64,000 nt of DNA from Anodontia alba (lineage: Eukaryota; Mollusca; Bivalvia; Lucinida; Lucinidae). The first letter of the stretch is position 1. Every line of letters starts with the position of its first letter. Made by a program: the position numbers and the translations under genes. Positions 23,101-38,100 of the stretch are shown in pieces. The notes below the pieces were generated by a model. That model ran no database searches. It was given only the letters and a program-made list of their open reading frames with translations, and was not told the DNA's origin. The stretch spans positions 88,900,399 to 88,964,398 of the forward strand of contig OZ024828.1 of assembly GCA_964016985.1 (NCBI GenBank), read 5' to 3'.

Positions 23101-26100
23101 TGGCCCGCGTGCAACAACCCGACAACAAGATCGCCTGTAAGTCACATCAGCCTTGAGAAACAGACACCAGAATGCCACACAGCTTCAGCGCTGACTTTAC
23201 CAGGTTACAGGGGTGCAGGTCTCTACTCAGACAGTGAGAAACCGGCTGCACTATTGAGGTCTTAAGACCCGTAGGCCGTACATTGTGTTGCCATTGACGG
23301 CTCGTCATCGCTGGGCAAGAAGGGACTGGGCTAGGCAATATCAGAGGTGGAACTGAGGCCAGTGGTCTCATGTTATGTTCTCCGACGAGTCATGGTTCAT
23401 GTTGGACTTCTGTGATGGTCGACAAAGGGTTTGGCAGCGCCCGGGGGAGCAATATTTTGATGCAGCCAACCTTCCACATGATCGTTATGGAGGTGGCAGT
23501 GTAACAGTCTGGGGTGGTGTCACAACCAATGAGCGAACTGATCTTCACGTATGCCAGGGCAGAGTTACTGGTGTGTACTACCGAGATAACATCATTGAAC
23601 CTCTTGTCGTGCCTTTGCAGCTGCCCATGGGAATCGTTTTCGCTTCCAAGATGACAATGCCCGTGCCCATCGCGCTCATGTTGTGCTGAATCACCTCCAG
23701 ACTCGTGGAATCCAGCCATTGCCATGGCCTGCAATGACGCCAGACCTTTCCCGTATAGAACATGTCTGGGACATTCTTGGTAGAAGAGTTTAAGGTCATG
23801 TACCAGCTCCCAGGAACCTTCAAGAACTGACCAACGTCTTGCAAGAAGAGTGGCATTGCATTCCTCAAAATGACATCAGACGTCTTGTTGGTAGTATGAG
23901 AAGACGATGTGTTGCGTGTCTTGCTTCTAATGGAGGTCCAACGCGATACTGACTCAAAAACAAATTTTGTGAAATCTGGTGCCAGACCCTATGACATTTC
24001 ATGATGAAGTGAGGGTCACATGATTTACCGTGAAAGAAATTTATGCGGATTAAATTTTTCTTTTGGATCTATAGTTTGAATTCCTAATTAAAAAATCAGT
24101 TCATCTGTCGTAATTTACCTGCTACTGAAGGATATAGCTGAATATCCCCTTCTTATTTTCAGCAGTATATATACAATCTTGCGCTTTTGTCTATGCTTGG
24201 TCCCATTTCAGAGATATTTACTGAAATTATGAATAATCATCAGCACTGCAAGCAGTAAACAGTTTCTGAAAACATATTCAGTAACAAAGCAGAATTTAAA
24301 TTAGGAATTTTGGTTCTGGTGGGGTAAGGTGTGTATGTGCGTGTGTGTGTTTTGGAGGGGGAGGGGGAGCAACAGGTGAGAATGAGGGTCAAAATTACAC
24401 TTTTTTCTGAAAATGGTCAGGTAGCACATCAAGTCAAATGTCATACAGAGAAGCACAAGTTTTATATTAAGTTTCATCAGGGGGTGGTTAGGATGGGGCA
24501 GAGGGTGCTTCTGGGAGGTGACTGTGTGTATGAAGGGGGCACCCCAACCATTCCAGACCAAAACTTCAGTGAATACTTGTTCTACTCTTCATGCCATTCT
24601 ATTTGATATTCTAAATGACCATGTTTTGAAAACATTAATTTTGACATTAAACAGCCCCGCTCCCCACCCCTCCTCATCAGGGTCTTTGTTGTCCACTTGC
24701 CCAAGCCCTGGATCCTTGGCTATCCACAGGGTGTTCGAGACTCTGATCAGACTGCCTGAGTCTGCAGGCTGATCTGAGCCTTTAATGAGTGCACATCAAA
24801 CAGAACTGTCTCCAAAGGCAAACATTTTGAATAAAATGTCTTTCGCTATTTTCTGAGAAACACGGTACACTGCAGCGCCGTTATAACGCGGTCGCATATA
24901 ACGCGGAAACCGTTATAACGCGGTTGGGCCGTGGCTCCCGTTTTTGAAACCAGTTTGAAAGTGTTGCCCTTTTTCCGCGGAAAGCGGCAGTCTAAAAATC
25001 GCCAGCCGTGACCATATACTCGCTGATTTACTCATTCTTTTTTACCAAACTTTTCATCAGTTTTTGTTGTCTTTAGGCTATTTCAGATAACGTCCGCGCA
25101 CCATTTAAAAGCCATACTACGGTAACTGGCACAGGGCTCAACGATAATTTTTATGTATTATAAGAGAAATGAGAGAAATAATAAGAGTAACTTACGCAAC
25201 ACAAATTAATTACATCATTATCCTTTCACAGTCATAAATCAACACTTCACTGTCCTTTTTGCTGTAATGGTAGTCTGATAATTAATCCATTTGTGTGACA
25301 TGTGTGAATGCACTGCCACAGTCCATAGCTCCAGATTACCGGTAGGTTGTCGTTTTTTTTTTTGTTTTTTTTTTTGTTTTTTTTTAATTAAAAAAGACTG
25401 TTATTTTTCTTTATTTCTCCATGAAATTGTAGGTTTTGGGTACTCTCTGGAAGTGCCTCGGCGAGGCGCTTCCAAGGAGTATCCACAACCTACGTTTACG
25501 TGGAGAAATAAGAAATTTAATATGTGGAGACTCCTCTAGTCTGGAGCTGTGGACAGACCCTCTTATCTGGAGCTATGACAGTCGGCATGTCCAAATAGAT
25601 CAAAGAAACGGGTCAAGTGTGAATACACTGAGACAGTTCATAGCTCCAGATAAGGCGTCTTTTTTTTAGTACTGCTACCCTTGGTTAACGGAAATAGGCT
25701 GCTGGGAAACGAGATGTACTTTCTGGACAAATATGAAACAAAGACTGGTCAGTGCTCTTTATAAAAAAAATATCTGAGATTAGATTGTTTTATTGTGAAA
25801 GAAATCAACAGCAGCAATAAAAACTGACCAAGCAGGTAAGCCTGTCCCTTTTATCATTTACTTAACATCTGACATAACAGTTGGTATTGATTTTTTTTCT
25901 GCACCTGTTGCTAAACCCTTAGCATGCTGTGTGAATATAATTAGCAGACCACCTTCTGAAATATTTTTTTCTTATATCCTCAGGCTGCAAGATTTTGACA
26001 CTGCATGCAAACTTGAGAAAATTTGCATGAAAAAAGTTGCTGTTTGGGAAAAAAAAAAAAAAAAAAAAAAGAAAGAAAGAAAAAGAAAAATATCATCAAT

Positions 26101-29100
26101 TTGTCATCTGCTGAATTTTTCCAGGGAGCAACAAAGGTTATTTTTTGACACGCAGATCAACTGTGCACATACTCAAGTCAATTTCCGGTAAAGGACACGT
26201 TGTTTATTACACAGTTATCCATAATGCAAGACTGTTGCAGTTAGTTCCCTTGAATGATCATAAAAGAAAACAAAACAATTTAAGCTTAAAAATTTATTAT
26301 TTACTGGATTAAAAGAATGAAACGGAAATCAGGCAAGGTACATGCACAAAGTTTCAACAATAAAAATAAATAAATAAAAAAGGAACATATAATATAACAT
26401 ACATGCAATGTGTAATATCTCATAATAACTGGAGGAACCTGCAATGGTGCAAGTGGGTGGGGTTATGACAAACACACCCACTTGCACCACTGCAGTTTCC
26501 AGATTAAAAAAACGATTCAGTATAACGCGGACCACGTATAACGCGGTCAGTGTTCATGGCTCCCGACGACCGCGTTATAACGGCGCTGCAGTGTACTTTA
26601 AAATACCATCTCACAAATCTGTCGACTCTTAAATAAGTTCAGCATGCTAAATGTTAATACAAGAGAACCTATTAATCAAACCTCTAGTTAAGATGCTTTT
26701 GATATTTTTCTTATTTCTCCATGAAAATGTATGTTATGGTACTCATTAGAAGTACCTCACTGAGGCACTTCTAATGAGTACCCACAATATATGTTTTCAT
26801 GGAGAGTGAGGCACATATAATGAGTACCCACAACATATGTTTTCATGGAGAAATAAGACAAATATTTATCTGGATATCTGCCTCTCCCCTCATCCCTACA
26901 TTACCTATGACCTGAATCAAAGGCGGAGCTGCTGTTCTCTGTCCTTTGGGTGCCAGTAGCTTTGTTATCATGTCCAGGCCCTCGAAATGTTCTCCAGGGG
27001 TCTCTTTTGGTACCCGAATGGTAAACATACCTGTGACAAATAAAGATAGAATAAATGATAAAACCTGTCATGATTTCAGAATCTCTCGGAAAGTTTTTTA
27101 TTGTCTGGCACTCTGTTCAAAATATGTAAATTTGCCAAATATTGATATTTTTCTTATTTCTCCAGGAAACCATCTTGTGTGAGTACTCATTTCAGCATCA
27201 CTCATAGGTTGTTTTATTCTCTGGCACTTTGTCGAAAATACATGTATGTAAATTTGCAAAGTTTAACTTTGATTTAATTTAAAGTCTTTTGTCCTTAATA
27301 TTTGTGAATATTAGTTGTACATGTGTATTTGTTTATTTGGCTTTGAAACAATAATAAATACACCGTACCAGATCTTTTGCAACTGTAAAATGTTGCTGCA
27401 TTAGCTTTAAAGATGTGATTTCACAGAGATAGAAATTCAAGAGATATACAGGCTCCCTAACTCAATTAGTGAAACAACACTAAAAAATGTATAAATCAAA
27501 TTAAATCAGAGTAATGAAACAAGGATGAGGCCCTGCATCAATCATCTCAGACATCGGCAGCCAAAAAAAAACACTGTTGGAACTCATGAGCTTGAACAAA
27601 ATTAAATCAAGTTAATATCCAGAAACGAAAAATATGAGACAGACGTACGACAGATGGATGGATGGATGGACAAACATACAGATGACATACAGATGACCCA
27701 CATGATACCATAATACCTAGCTACTCTTGTGTGAATGGGTATAAAAAAAAAGAGCAAGATTAAAAAAAATCACCATTGTGCACCATCATGTTTTTTTGTT
27801 GTTTTTTTTGCAAAAACATATATACAGCAATGTTTTTCTATTCAGAAATATCCCTAAAACAGATCTAAGTATTGAGACAGACAAACCTTTGCAAACAGTG
27901 TAGACTCTTTGCCACCCAGCCAGCAATATGTTAGACACATCAAGAGGTAGTAGAATCATAGGTCTAGGTAAGAAAGGGTATCAGATAAATATTTTTCTTA
28001 TTTCTCCATGAAAACATATGTTATGGGAACTCATTAGAAGCACCTCCCTGAGGCACTTCTAATGAGTACCACAACATATGTTTTTGTGGAGAAATAAGAA
28101 AAATATCAATACTTTTGGACTGAAAAAAGCATCTTATCAAGAGCTATGAGAATTTCAAAGTTTATGACAAGTATGGTAAGTAGTTAAGACGGCCCAATAC
28201 TTATAGTAAATAAGGTAAATAACAAGTGAAAATATGGGGCATGTTTTCTATCCTCCCACAACATGACCGGTTCCTAGTTTCTATACTCACCCAATGAGGC
28301 ATCATAATGAGCCTTCTCTCTTTCATCTTCTATGATATTACCAGGCAGTGTCAATCTGAAGACAAAACAAAGTATGCTAGATGTCCTAAAATTTTGAACA
28401 CTTCATTCAATACTTTTTTTGCCTGCATTTTGCTTTTCATGTAGTTGCTTCTTAAAATACTTAGTGGAATGGCAAACAGCGCAGACCCTGATCAGACTGC
28501 TCTTTCAGGAGCTGTCTGATCTGAGTCTACACTGTTTGCCTCCATTTAGGTAGAAAATTTGGTGTACGAAATTTAAGACATTTACTGTATATCACAAACT
28601 CTTTATAACACGATTGCTGGGATCCAAATCAAATACAATGTTAACCAAATGGTCTCATATTCAAACAAAAATGTATAGGTTACATAGAAAAAAATGACCA
28701 TAAATAGTCATTTTTCTGTACATTTTGTTTGGATGTATGTTCTATCCAAGCAAAAATGAATAGATTTTATAGAAAATGACCATATCGAGGGTTGAGCGCA
28801 AGACTAGCGTAAGTCAGATGGTTGTTTTTCCCCAAACCTAATCTCCTCACTATGAAGGCGTTATGAAGATTACAACATTTCTTTCTGTAAATAATGAAAA
28901 TTTAGGTGCCACTGCTCGTATGAGCAATGGCACCTAAATTTGCATTGTTTACAAAGGGGTCCAAGTTGCCCCTAAAAAAGGGTTTCAAAAATATGTTTGA
29001 GTTACTATAGTCTTGTGCTCAACCCTCGATACATAATCTATATATTTTTTTTATTTAGACAGAACATATTTGTACTCCTTCTTTAATCCTCTAAAACAAA

Positions 29101-32100
29101 AATAACCCATTTACTTCAAGTGGGCTTTTCAACTACAACTCTTTGGATTGATCTATTTCCAAAAGCAGGGTGTCTAGTTAGTTTTAATTATTACTATCTT
29201 TTATAAAAATTCTTGTGTTTTTCAATGCAAACAGTGTTGACTGTTCTGCAGTGTCTGACCTGGGTCTGCAATGTTTTCCATTTACACTTTATAAATATAT
29301 CCAAACAAAAATGTACAGGTTATTAAAAAAAAGAAATGACCATAAATGGTAATTTTTCTATACAGTTTGACTGGATATGTGTTGTATCCAAACAAAAATG
29401 TATAGACTATATAGAAAATGACCATATATAATCTATATATTTTGGTTTGGATACAACATATTTGGGCTCTTTCTTCAAATCGTGTGATATATAGAACAGA
29501 GATATAACAAACCATGTTACAAAGAGGCTCCTATGTGTGTATAAGGACCTGAAATTTCAAAATGCAAAGTTTTCAAATACACAAAGAAAAATAACTCATT
29601 TATGTCATGTGGACTCTTCTACCACAACTCTTTGGACCAGTCTCTTTCCAATAGCATGGTGTCTGGTTAGTTTTTATTACTACTACTTTATAGAAATTCA
29701 TGTAGTTAATGCAAACACTGTAGACCCTGATCAGATACCACATTCTGTTGTGTCTGAGCTGGGTCTGCACTGTTTGCCAATTATACTTTGGGGGTTCCAG
29801 ACTAAAATGAGAAAGGTAAACTGCCAAAAAAAAAAAAAAAAAAAAAACTAGAAAAGATTTGTCATTCTTGTATGCAACATTTCATCTCGTCCTGTTGTAC
29901 ACAAGTATCATCAAACTATTCCGAAGGGTATTCGTGTTACAGAGCAGAGACAAGTAATTAAATTCAAACACAAGAAGGGGAGATATAAAGCATAATCACT
30001 GGACTATGAAATATAGGTCACAATGAACTAATTATATTTTGAGGTCACTCTTGGTGTCACATTGAACTTATATCCAAGGTATGACATTTCTCCATCAAAC
30101 AGTCATTGAGATATAAGACACAATCACTGGAGCATGAAATATAGGTCAAAGTGACCTACATATACTTTGAGGTCAGTCTTCCTGTCACATGAAACTAAAA
30201 TCCAAGGTATGACATTTTTCTATGAAATAGTCTTTGAGATATGAGGCATAATCATTGGACCATGAAATATAGGTCACACTGACCTAATTATATTTTGAGG
30301 TCACTCTTTGTGCAACATGGAACTAATATCCAGGTAATGACATTTCTCCATCAAACAGTCATTGAGATAAAGACAATCACTGGACCATGAAATATAGGTC
30401 AAATTGACCTACATATACTTTGAAGTTACTCTTCGTATCACATGGAACTAATAAGCAAGGTATGACATTTCTCTATCAAAAAGTCTTTGAGTTATAAGGC
30501 ATTATCACTGGACCATGGAATAAAGGTCATACTGACCTAATTATATTTTGGGGTCACTTGTCAAGTCACATAGAACTAATATCCAAGATAAGACATTTCT
30601 CCATGAAATAGTCTTCAAGATACAAAGCATAATCACTGGAACATGAAATATAGGTCAAATCAACCTACATATATTTTGAGGTCGTTCTTAGTGTCACATG
30701 AAACTAATATCCAAAGTAAGACATTTCTCTATCAAATAGTCTTCGAGATATAAGACATAATCACTGGACCATGAAATATAGGTCAAATTGACCTACATAT
30801 ACTCTGAGGTCACTTTAAGTGTCACATGAAACTAATATCCTAATGTCCAAGAAATTACATTTCTCTATCAAATAGTCTTCAAGATATGAGGCATAATCAC
30901 TGGACCATGAAATATAGGTCACACTGACCTAATTATATTTTAAGGTCATTCTTTGTGTCACAGAGAACTAATATCCAAGGTATGACATTTTTCCATCAAA
31001 TAGTCTTAGAGATATAAGGCAAAATCACTGTACCATGAAACAAAGGTTATTGGACTGTAAAAAATATAGGTCACCATGACCATCACCAAATGACACTTAA
31101 AGCAATGTCACAAGGTTGACTGATGTATTACCTAGGATGTGCTTACAATGCTAGCATAACAGAAATGCACTAAACACTTTACAAGAGGTGTCCTGGATTT
31201 TGAAACCTAGCCCCACCCATGGGCCTGAACCCAGGGGCCGATGCCTATGGACCCTTAGACGACTCCTCTAGGCACCAATGTTCCAAATATGAATGCTTGT
31301 TGACAACTGACTATTAAGATATAAGCATAAGAAAAACTTAAACATAGCAATAGAGCATTTTAAAAGGTGTCCTAGATTTTGAACCCTAGCCCAACCCAGT
31401 GCATGAACCCAGGGGCCAATAACTATGGACACTTAGAAGTCCCTTCCAGGCACCCATGTTCCGAATATGAATGCTTCTTGACAACTGTCTACTAAGATAT
31501 AAGCATATGAAAAACTTTAACACAGCAATAGAGCATTTTACAAAAGTGTCCTAGATTTTGACCCCTAGCCCCACCCCGGGGCATGAACTTAGAGGTCTGT
31601 TCTTATTATATTGCAGACCAACCTACCAAGCACCCATGTTCCATATACGAGGGATGTTCGAAATGAGTTGCTTATTGTCCTCTAGCTCGATATCCACGTG
31701 GGGCACGATAAAAACCAATACATACCTGTATAGGGTTATTCAATATCTACACAATGGTGTATAAATGTACATGTTAGACTAAGTGTAAGACATAAAATTT
31801 GCCATTTGAATACACGCAGTCATTGACCACTGCAGTAAAAATGGTTGGTAGAAGCGTCGACAAAAAAGATGAAATACGGGCTTACATCAAAGCTCGCTCA
31901 AAACTTGGTTGTTCTTTGAAGAAGCTGATGACTGAAATTTCTACTGCTTTTGGACCTTCTTGTGTGTCTTATGACACAGTTCGGCGGTGGAAAAAGAAAT
32001 ATGAGTCTAGAGTAGAGTCCATCAAAAATGCACAGAAATCAGGTAGGCCAAAATCTGCATCTCGTAAAGAAATCGTTTCCAAAATAAAGGAAATCATTGA

Positions 32101-35100
32101 AGGAGATGCCAGATTTACAGTTCATGATATTGCATGAACGGTAGGCATATCACTTTCAACAGTTCACCTTATTTTGAAGAAGCATTTGAAAGTCAGAAAG
32201 ATTTCTGCTAGATGGGTGCCACATCTGTTGACTGACGAGCAAAAGAGGCAACCGGTTAAAGTGGCCAAAAAGCTGCCTCAAATGTTTCCAAAATATGACA
32301 AAAAGCAGTTTGCCAATGTCGTCACAGGTGATGAAACCTGGGTCCATTATTTTGAGCCCGTCAGAAAGGTTAGCAATAAGATCTGGGCCACTAAACACAG
32401 CAAACGCCCAATAATTGCCGAATGTTCTTTGAGTACAAAGAAGGTTTTGTATGCAATCTTCTTCTCTGGTGAAGGAGTTGCAATAAAAGTGCCAGTGAAA
32501 AGGGGCAAAAGCATCACCGGAAAGTACTACAAAGACATAGTACTGAAGAAACTGAAAAAGTATTATCAGAAACGACGCCCTGCCACTGGTTTTAAACATG
32601 TCCGTCTTCTACATGACAATGCCCCAGCTCATACCTCCGCAATAGTTACGGCATTTTTGAAGAAAGAAAAAGTAACTGTTTTGCCTCACCCCCCGTATTC
32701 CCCAGACCTTGCCCCATGTGATTTCTTTTTGTTTCTGAAATTGAAAGCATTCCTTGCTGGGCGGAAATACCAGTCCGGACAGGCACTTGGATCTGCCATT
32801 CATCAGTACCTTATTACTGTGCCCAAATCAGCGTACCGTGACGCCTTCAAGAAGTGGATACATCGGCTGAAACTTTGCATTTCTAGCCACGGGGAGTACT
32901 TCGAGGGCATGAAATGAGTACTTTTGGGCTAACTTGAAATTTGAAGTCTCCAGATAGAAATAAGCAATTCATTTCGAACATCCCTCTTATGTATGGTCTG
33001 TGGTTAGTGACTGTTGAAATATAACCAAATCAATGGATTATCACTGTCATAAATAACAAAGGGAGATAATGCCAAAAGTAAGAAAGCAGAGTTGTCATTC
33101 TTGTATGCGACACATCATCTGGTTCTGTTCTACATTTCTACTTAGTATCATAAAAATATTCCAAAGCATCTTTGACTTAGAGAGAGGACACAAAATCAAT
33201 GGGTAATCACTGTCAGACATAACAAAGGGAGATAACGCCAAAGAAAGGCAGAGTTCTCATTCTTGTACACGACATGTCGTCTGTTCCTGTTCTACATTTC
33301 TACCAAGTATCATAAAAATATTCCAAAGGGTCTTTGATTTACAGAGCGGACACGAAATAAATGGATTGTCATTGTCAAAAATAACAAAAGGAGATAACGC
33401 CAAAAGTAAGAAAGACAGAGTTGTCATTCTTGTATATGACACGTCGTCTGGTCCTGTTCTACTTTTCTACCAAGTATCATAACAAAGGGTCTTTGACTTA
33501 CAGAGCGGACACGAAATCAATGGATTATCACTGTCAAAAATAACACTGGGCGATAACGCCAAAAGTAAAAATGGTAGAGTTATCATTCTTGTACATGACA
33601 CGTTGTCTGGTCCTGTTCTACATTTCCACCAAGTACCATCAAAATATTCCAAATGGTTTTCAAGTTACAGAGCGGACACAAAATCAATTTAAACAAAAAA
33701 AAAACAAAGAGAAATAAATCTAAAAGTAAGACAGCTAGAGTTGTCATTCTTGTACATGACACGCCGTCTGGTCCTGTTCTACATTTCTACCAAGTATCAT
33801 CAAAATACTCCCAAGGGTATTGAAGTTACAGAGTGGACAAGAAGTTTTACGCCGACGCTGACGGGATCCGTCTCAAAAACAATATGTCCCACCATATGGG
33901 GGGGTGGGGGGGGGGGGAGGAGGGGGGGTTTGGGGGGAGGGGGGGGGACAGGGACATGAGGACATCAAAAAAAAAAAAAAAAAAAAAAACCAAGACAAAT
34001 ATCCGAGGCACACAATGTTAATACTTTGGGTTTGGCCAAACTAAAATTTATGTGGTGTTGTATTCCTAGATTTTAACCCCGGTCCTGTTGGACCCAGATA
34101 TGCCTTGACTTTGCAAACAAAGTAGATCAACTGATCTGGATCTGCACAGTTTGTCATTAAGTAAGTAAATTTGTATCAGTAACCTGGATCAAGTCATCTG
34201 ATTGGCTGACAATTAGAAGAAGTGGGTGTGGCATCTTAATTTATTCAGAATGACAAGGGTTAGCAAATGCAAATGGTAAAAGATTCTGTAGGAAGTCTTA
34301 CCTAAGATAGTATGGACTCGAATAAAACTTGAAGTCATTTTCCTCAATAAATATTTCTGTTTCTGAAATCTAGAAATACAGGTAAAACTTCTATTACTTG
34401 TATAAGCAGGTGACTGCAAACAAATCTGAGAAATATCCAATTTTCAATAAAGCACGGTGCATAGCTACAGATAAGAGGGGGTATCCACATAATATTTTTC
34501 TTATTTCTCAATGAAAACTTATGTTGTGGGTACTCATTAGAAGCACCTCATTGAGGCGCTTCTAATGAGTACCCACAACATATGTTTTTGTTGAGAAATA
34601 AGAAAGATATCAGCATTTTTCAGATGAAAAAAGTGCCTTATCTGTTGCTATATTTAGCACACAAGAAAATTTTTAGAGCCATCTACAAGCTGGAGCTGTA
34701 TGCACACAACAGTATCGTAAGTGAAACCATAGTCCCAGATAAAATGAGGTACTCGCATAATATTTTCATATTTCTCCACAAAAACATATGTTGTGAGTAT
34801 TTATAAGAAGTGCCTTGGTGAGGCGCTTCTAATGAGTATCACAACCTATTTTTGTGGAGGAATGAGAAAGATGTGGCGCTCCAACTACATACCCAAAACA
34901 TATGTTTTCGTGTTTTTTACCTAACCATATGTTTACTGGGCAGGCTTAGTCCGCTAAACGGTTAACCAGTATTGTGCACATTCTTTCGCCAGAAACTGAC
35001 AACTGCCCTTCTTGAATCAGCGGAGAGAATGACCATAGAAAATATTTCATGATCAATCTCCACGAAAGAATGTTGCTGACCTCGACAGGGGTTGAACCCG

Positions 35101-38100
35101 CGACCTCCTGGTCTCCAGTCGGACGGCGCATCCAACTGAGCCACCGACGCCCCAAACAATAGAAAAGATCAACTTTTTAGGCTTACTTCATACCAGATAC
35201 ATTACACATATGGTACTTTTCTTATTTCCCAATGAAAATATACCGTATTCGACCTAATTACCGCAATATTCGCTTAGGGTTTTTAAAAGCACAGGGAAAC
35301 TTGTAGTGAAATATCCACCTAACAAGGGCACATTTTAAAGAAAGTTCAACAGAGGACCATCAGGAGTGCATTTAATGATACTTATGCTATATCATTTTCT
35401 GTTTTCTTTACAGATGCATATGTTGTGGATACTCGTTTGAAATAGCTCAACTTGTCGAGGCAATTCAAATGAGTAACCACAACTTATGTTTTTATAAAGA
35501 AGTAGATAAAAGTACATTCAGGCCTCCTAGTGGCCCACTTTGAAAATATAGGTTTTTATGTAGGTTCTTCTTGCTCAAAATATAGGTTATTTACAGGTTT
35601 TTCAATAAAAAATATAGGTTAAAAAAAGGTTCTTCCAAACTCACATAGAGATTTAAAACTGAAGAAAAAATATTTGATGAATTTTTGCACCACAATTATT
35701 CAGATAAAGTTGATCTGAATTTTACATAGTCCGAGCGAGCGAAGCGAGCAAGGAAAAAAATACAATTTCTTGACAGTTTTCATCACTTTTTTGGGACTAA
35801 AAAGTAAAAATAATAGGAAGAAAAGTTAGGGTTAAGTCGCGAGAAGGTTCAAAAAGTGAAAAATATAGGTTTTTTCATGAAAATACAGGCTTTTTATAGG
35901 TTTTATGAACAAAATAAAGGTTTTATAGGTTTGACACAAAATTATAGGTTATTATAGGTTTTATAGGTTTCGCTAGGAAGCCTGTACATTGGTTGTAATC
36001 CTTTAAATTACTAAATTGCTTGACTGTGTGTGACTGTGCGCTTATAGGTAATTAGGATGAATACGGTATGTTGTAGGTAAACCTCTGCGAAATAAGACCA
36101 ATATTTCTCTGGGAACTCCTCCTATCTAGAGCTATGTCAGAGCTTGCATTACATCAATTTTATGAATATCAACCTAAAGGTAAAGAGTCAGTCATAGTTC
36201 CAGATAAGAGCAAGGTTCCATGTAATATTTTTTTCTAAATTCTCCACAAAAACACGTTGTGGGCACTCATTAGAAGCGCCTCACTGATGCACTTCTAATG
36301 TGTACCACAAGATATGTTTTCATGGAGAAATAAGAAAATTATCAGTATTTTCTGCTGAAAAGTGCCTTATCAGGAACAATGAGTCCACTGACAATATCAG
36401 GATCAAACATGGTTTTTCATGCATCAACATTCAGCAAGTCGAACCTCCAGCGTCTGCAAGCTGAACCTCCAACGTCTGCAGCGAAATGACAGGGCAATGA
36501 TCAGACAGATCTGCAATGTCAGGCCGCAAGAAATTGTCACCACCAGGTCCAATGAGCTACTTGTGCGGCTTGGCATTGGACTCTGGACCTCATTCTGAAG
36601 GAGAGAAGACTCCGGTGGTATGGACATGTGGAACGCTCCAATGGTGCAGTAAAGACAGCCTTTCACATACAGGTTGAGGGAAAGCGTGGGCCTGGGAGGC
36701 CCAAGATGACATGGACTGTGGGATTGCACAGAGTGGAAGCTTTCGGCTATCAACCCTCATGATAGACGTACCTGGAGATCTGGTGTGAGATCTGTCATGC
36801 GTGCAGCAAGCCAGCTATCTGGAAGGGGGCCCACTGACGTGGATGTAGCCCCTGTACCTGCACGTTAATCAAAAATCCAATTATGATACATGATATGAAG
36901 TCCCAAGGAAGATGTTGAAAACTGAGGCCGGAGGCCGCGGTTTTCAACACCTCCCTTGGAACCTGGTGAATGTTAATGCACTGAAAAACCATGTTCAATC
37001 ACTATCATTGCATAAAAACTGAAAACATTTGCTACATTTCGCATTATTTCTTGCACTATTTTGTTTCACCTTTTCACCGATGTCTCGCAAACGCAATTTC
37101 CACAGACTATGCTCGTTCTAGGGCCGAGCAGTACACATCTCATAACGGCAGCAAATCTGTGGCCCTGGTACAATCATATTGAAACTTGCATAGCCGTGCA
37201 TCAATGGCGTGTGAATTGCCTTGTTAATACACAGCTTTTCGCTGCTTAATGCACTGCTGTTAATAATGTGCAACACTGCTTTTTATGCAATAATACTACA
37301 TAAAGTAATAAATATCTTTTGGCTTTCTTGTCTGATTTTGGCAGGAAACTCTATTGCATACAGTTAAATTCAATATAATCACAGTCACCCCTCTGACACA
37401 ACCTATGGCATGTCATGATGATAAGGCGTTTGGTGAGTAACTAGTTTGTTCTTTTTAACCCTGATGAATCAACTAGATTTTTATGAAATATCAACTTAAA
37501 GCATCAAATTCACTGACATACTGACCGTTGTCTTTTGAAACAGCAGCCTTCTGAAATGACATGGCTATTCAGACACTTCGATAATCTATGCTGATATTCA
37601 GTAATACTTAGAAATTAAGCATATTTGGTGAAGGTATCTACAACAACTGGAATATAAAAGAGTTTATATATTTGGTGAAAGACTCTGTGAGGTGGTCATG
37701 TTTTAGGTATTCAGCTAATTTTCATTGCATTTTGCATTCTTTTTTTGAAATTCTGGCTTAAATCCAACTAAATGATACAGTCACTGCTAGGGGCATATCA
37801 CCATACTGATGACACAGGTTGCTGCCCTTGACAGCATTCAATGACAATTGGTTGAAGAGCAATTACACTAATTTCCCTAAATATTTTGACAGAGGGACCT
37901 GAGCAAACAGAACAGACCCAAAGTTAAAGAATGGACAAGCAAAGCAAAAGCAATAGGCCCCCTCAACTGTTTCAAAGCTGTGGGCATAAAAAATCAGACG
38001 ATGTTCTGAAAAGTTATGGAGCATTAGAATAAATAATCTCTTTAACTTTAACTCTTGTCATGCTGAACCCGGATTTACCCTGACTTTGCAAACAGTGTAG

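Larger units (their letters stand above)
24868..26593. mobile_element. pogo/Tigger-like non-autonomous element
   Basis: TA at 24866 and 26594 flanks inverted ends CACTGCAGCGCCGTTATAAC / GTTATAACGGCGCTGCAGTG. TATAACGCGG is repeated inside both ends, as in many Tigger-like termini. No transposase is found in the 1.7 kb. MITEs M1 (25325) and M4 (25918) have inserted into it. Confidence 0.82.

Noticed and set aside
29979..31080. Regular direct repeats considered as a CRISPR array
   Set aside because: Units of 127 bp have no unique spacers, and the host is an animal. It is a satellite.
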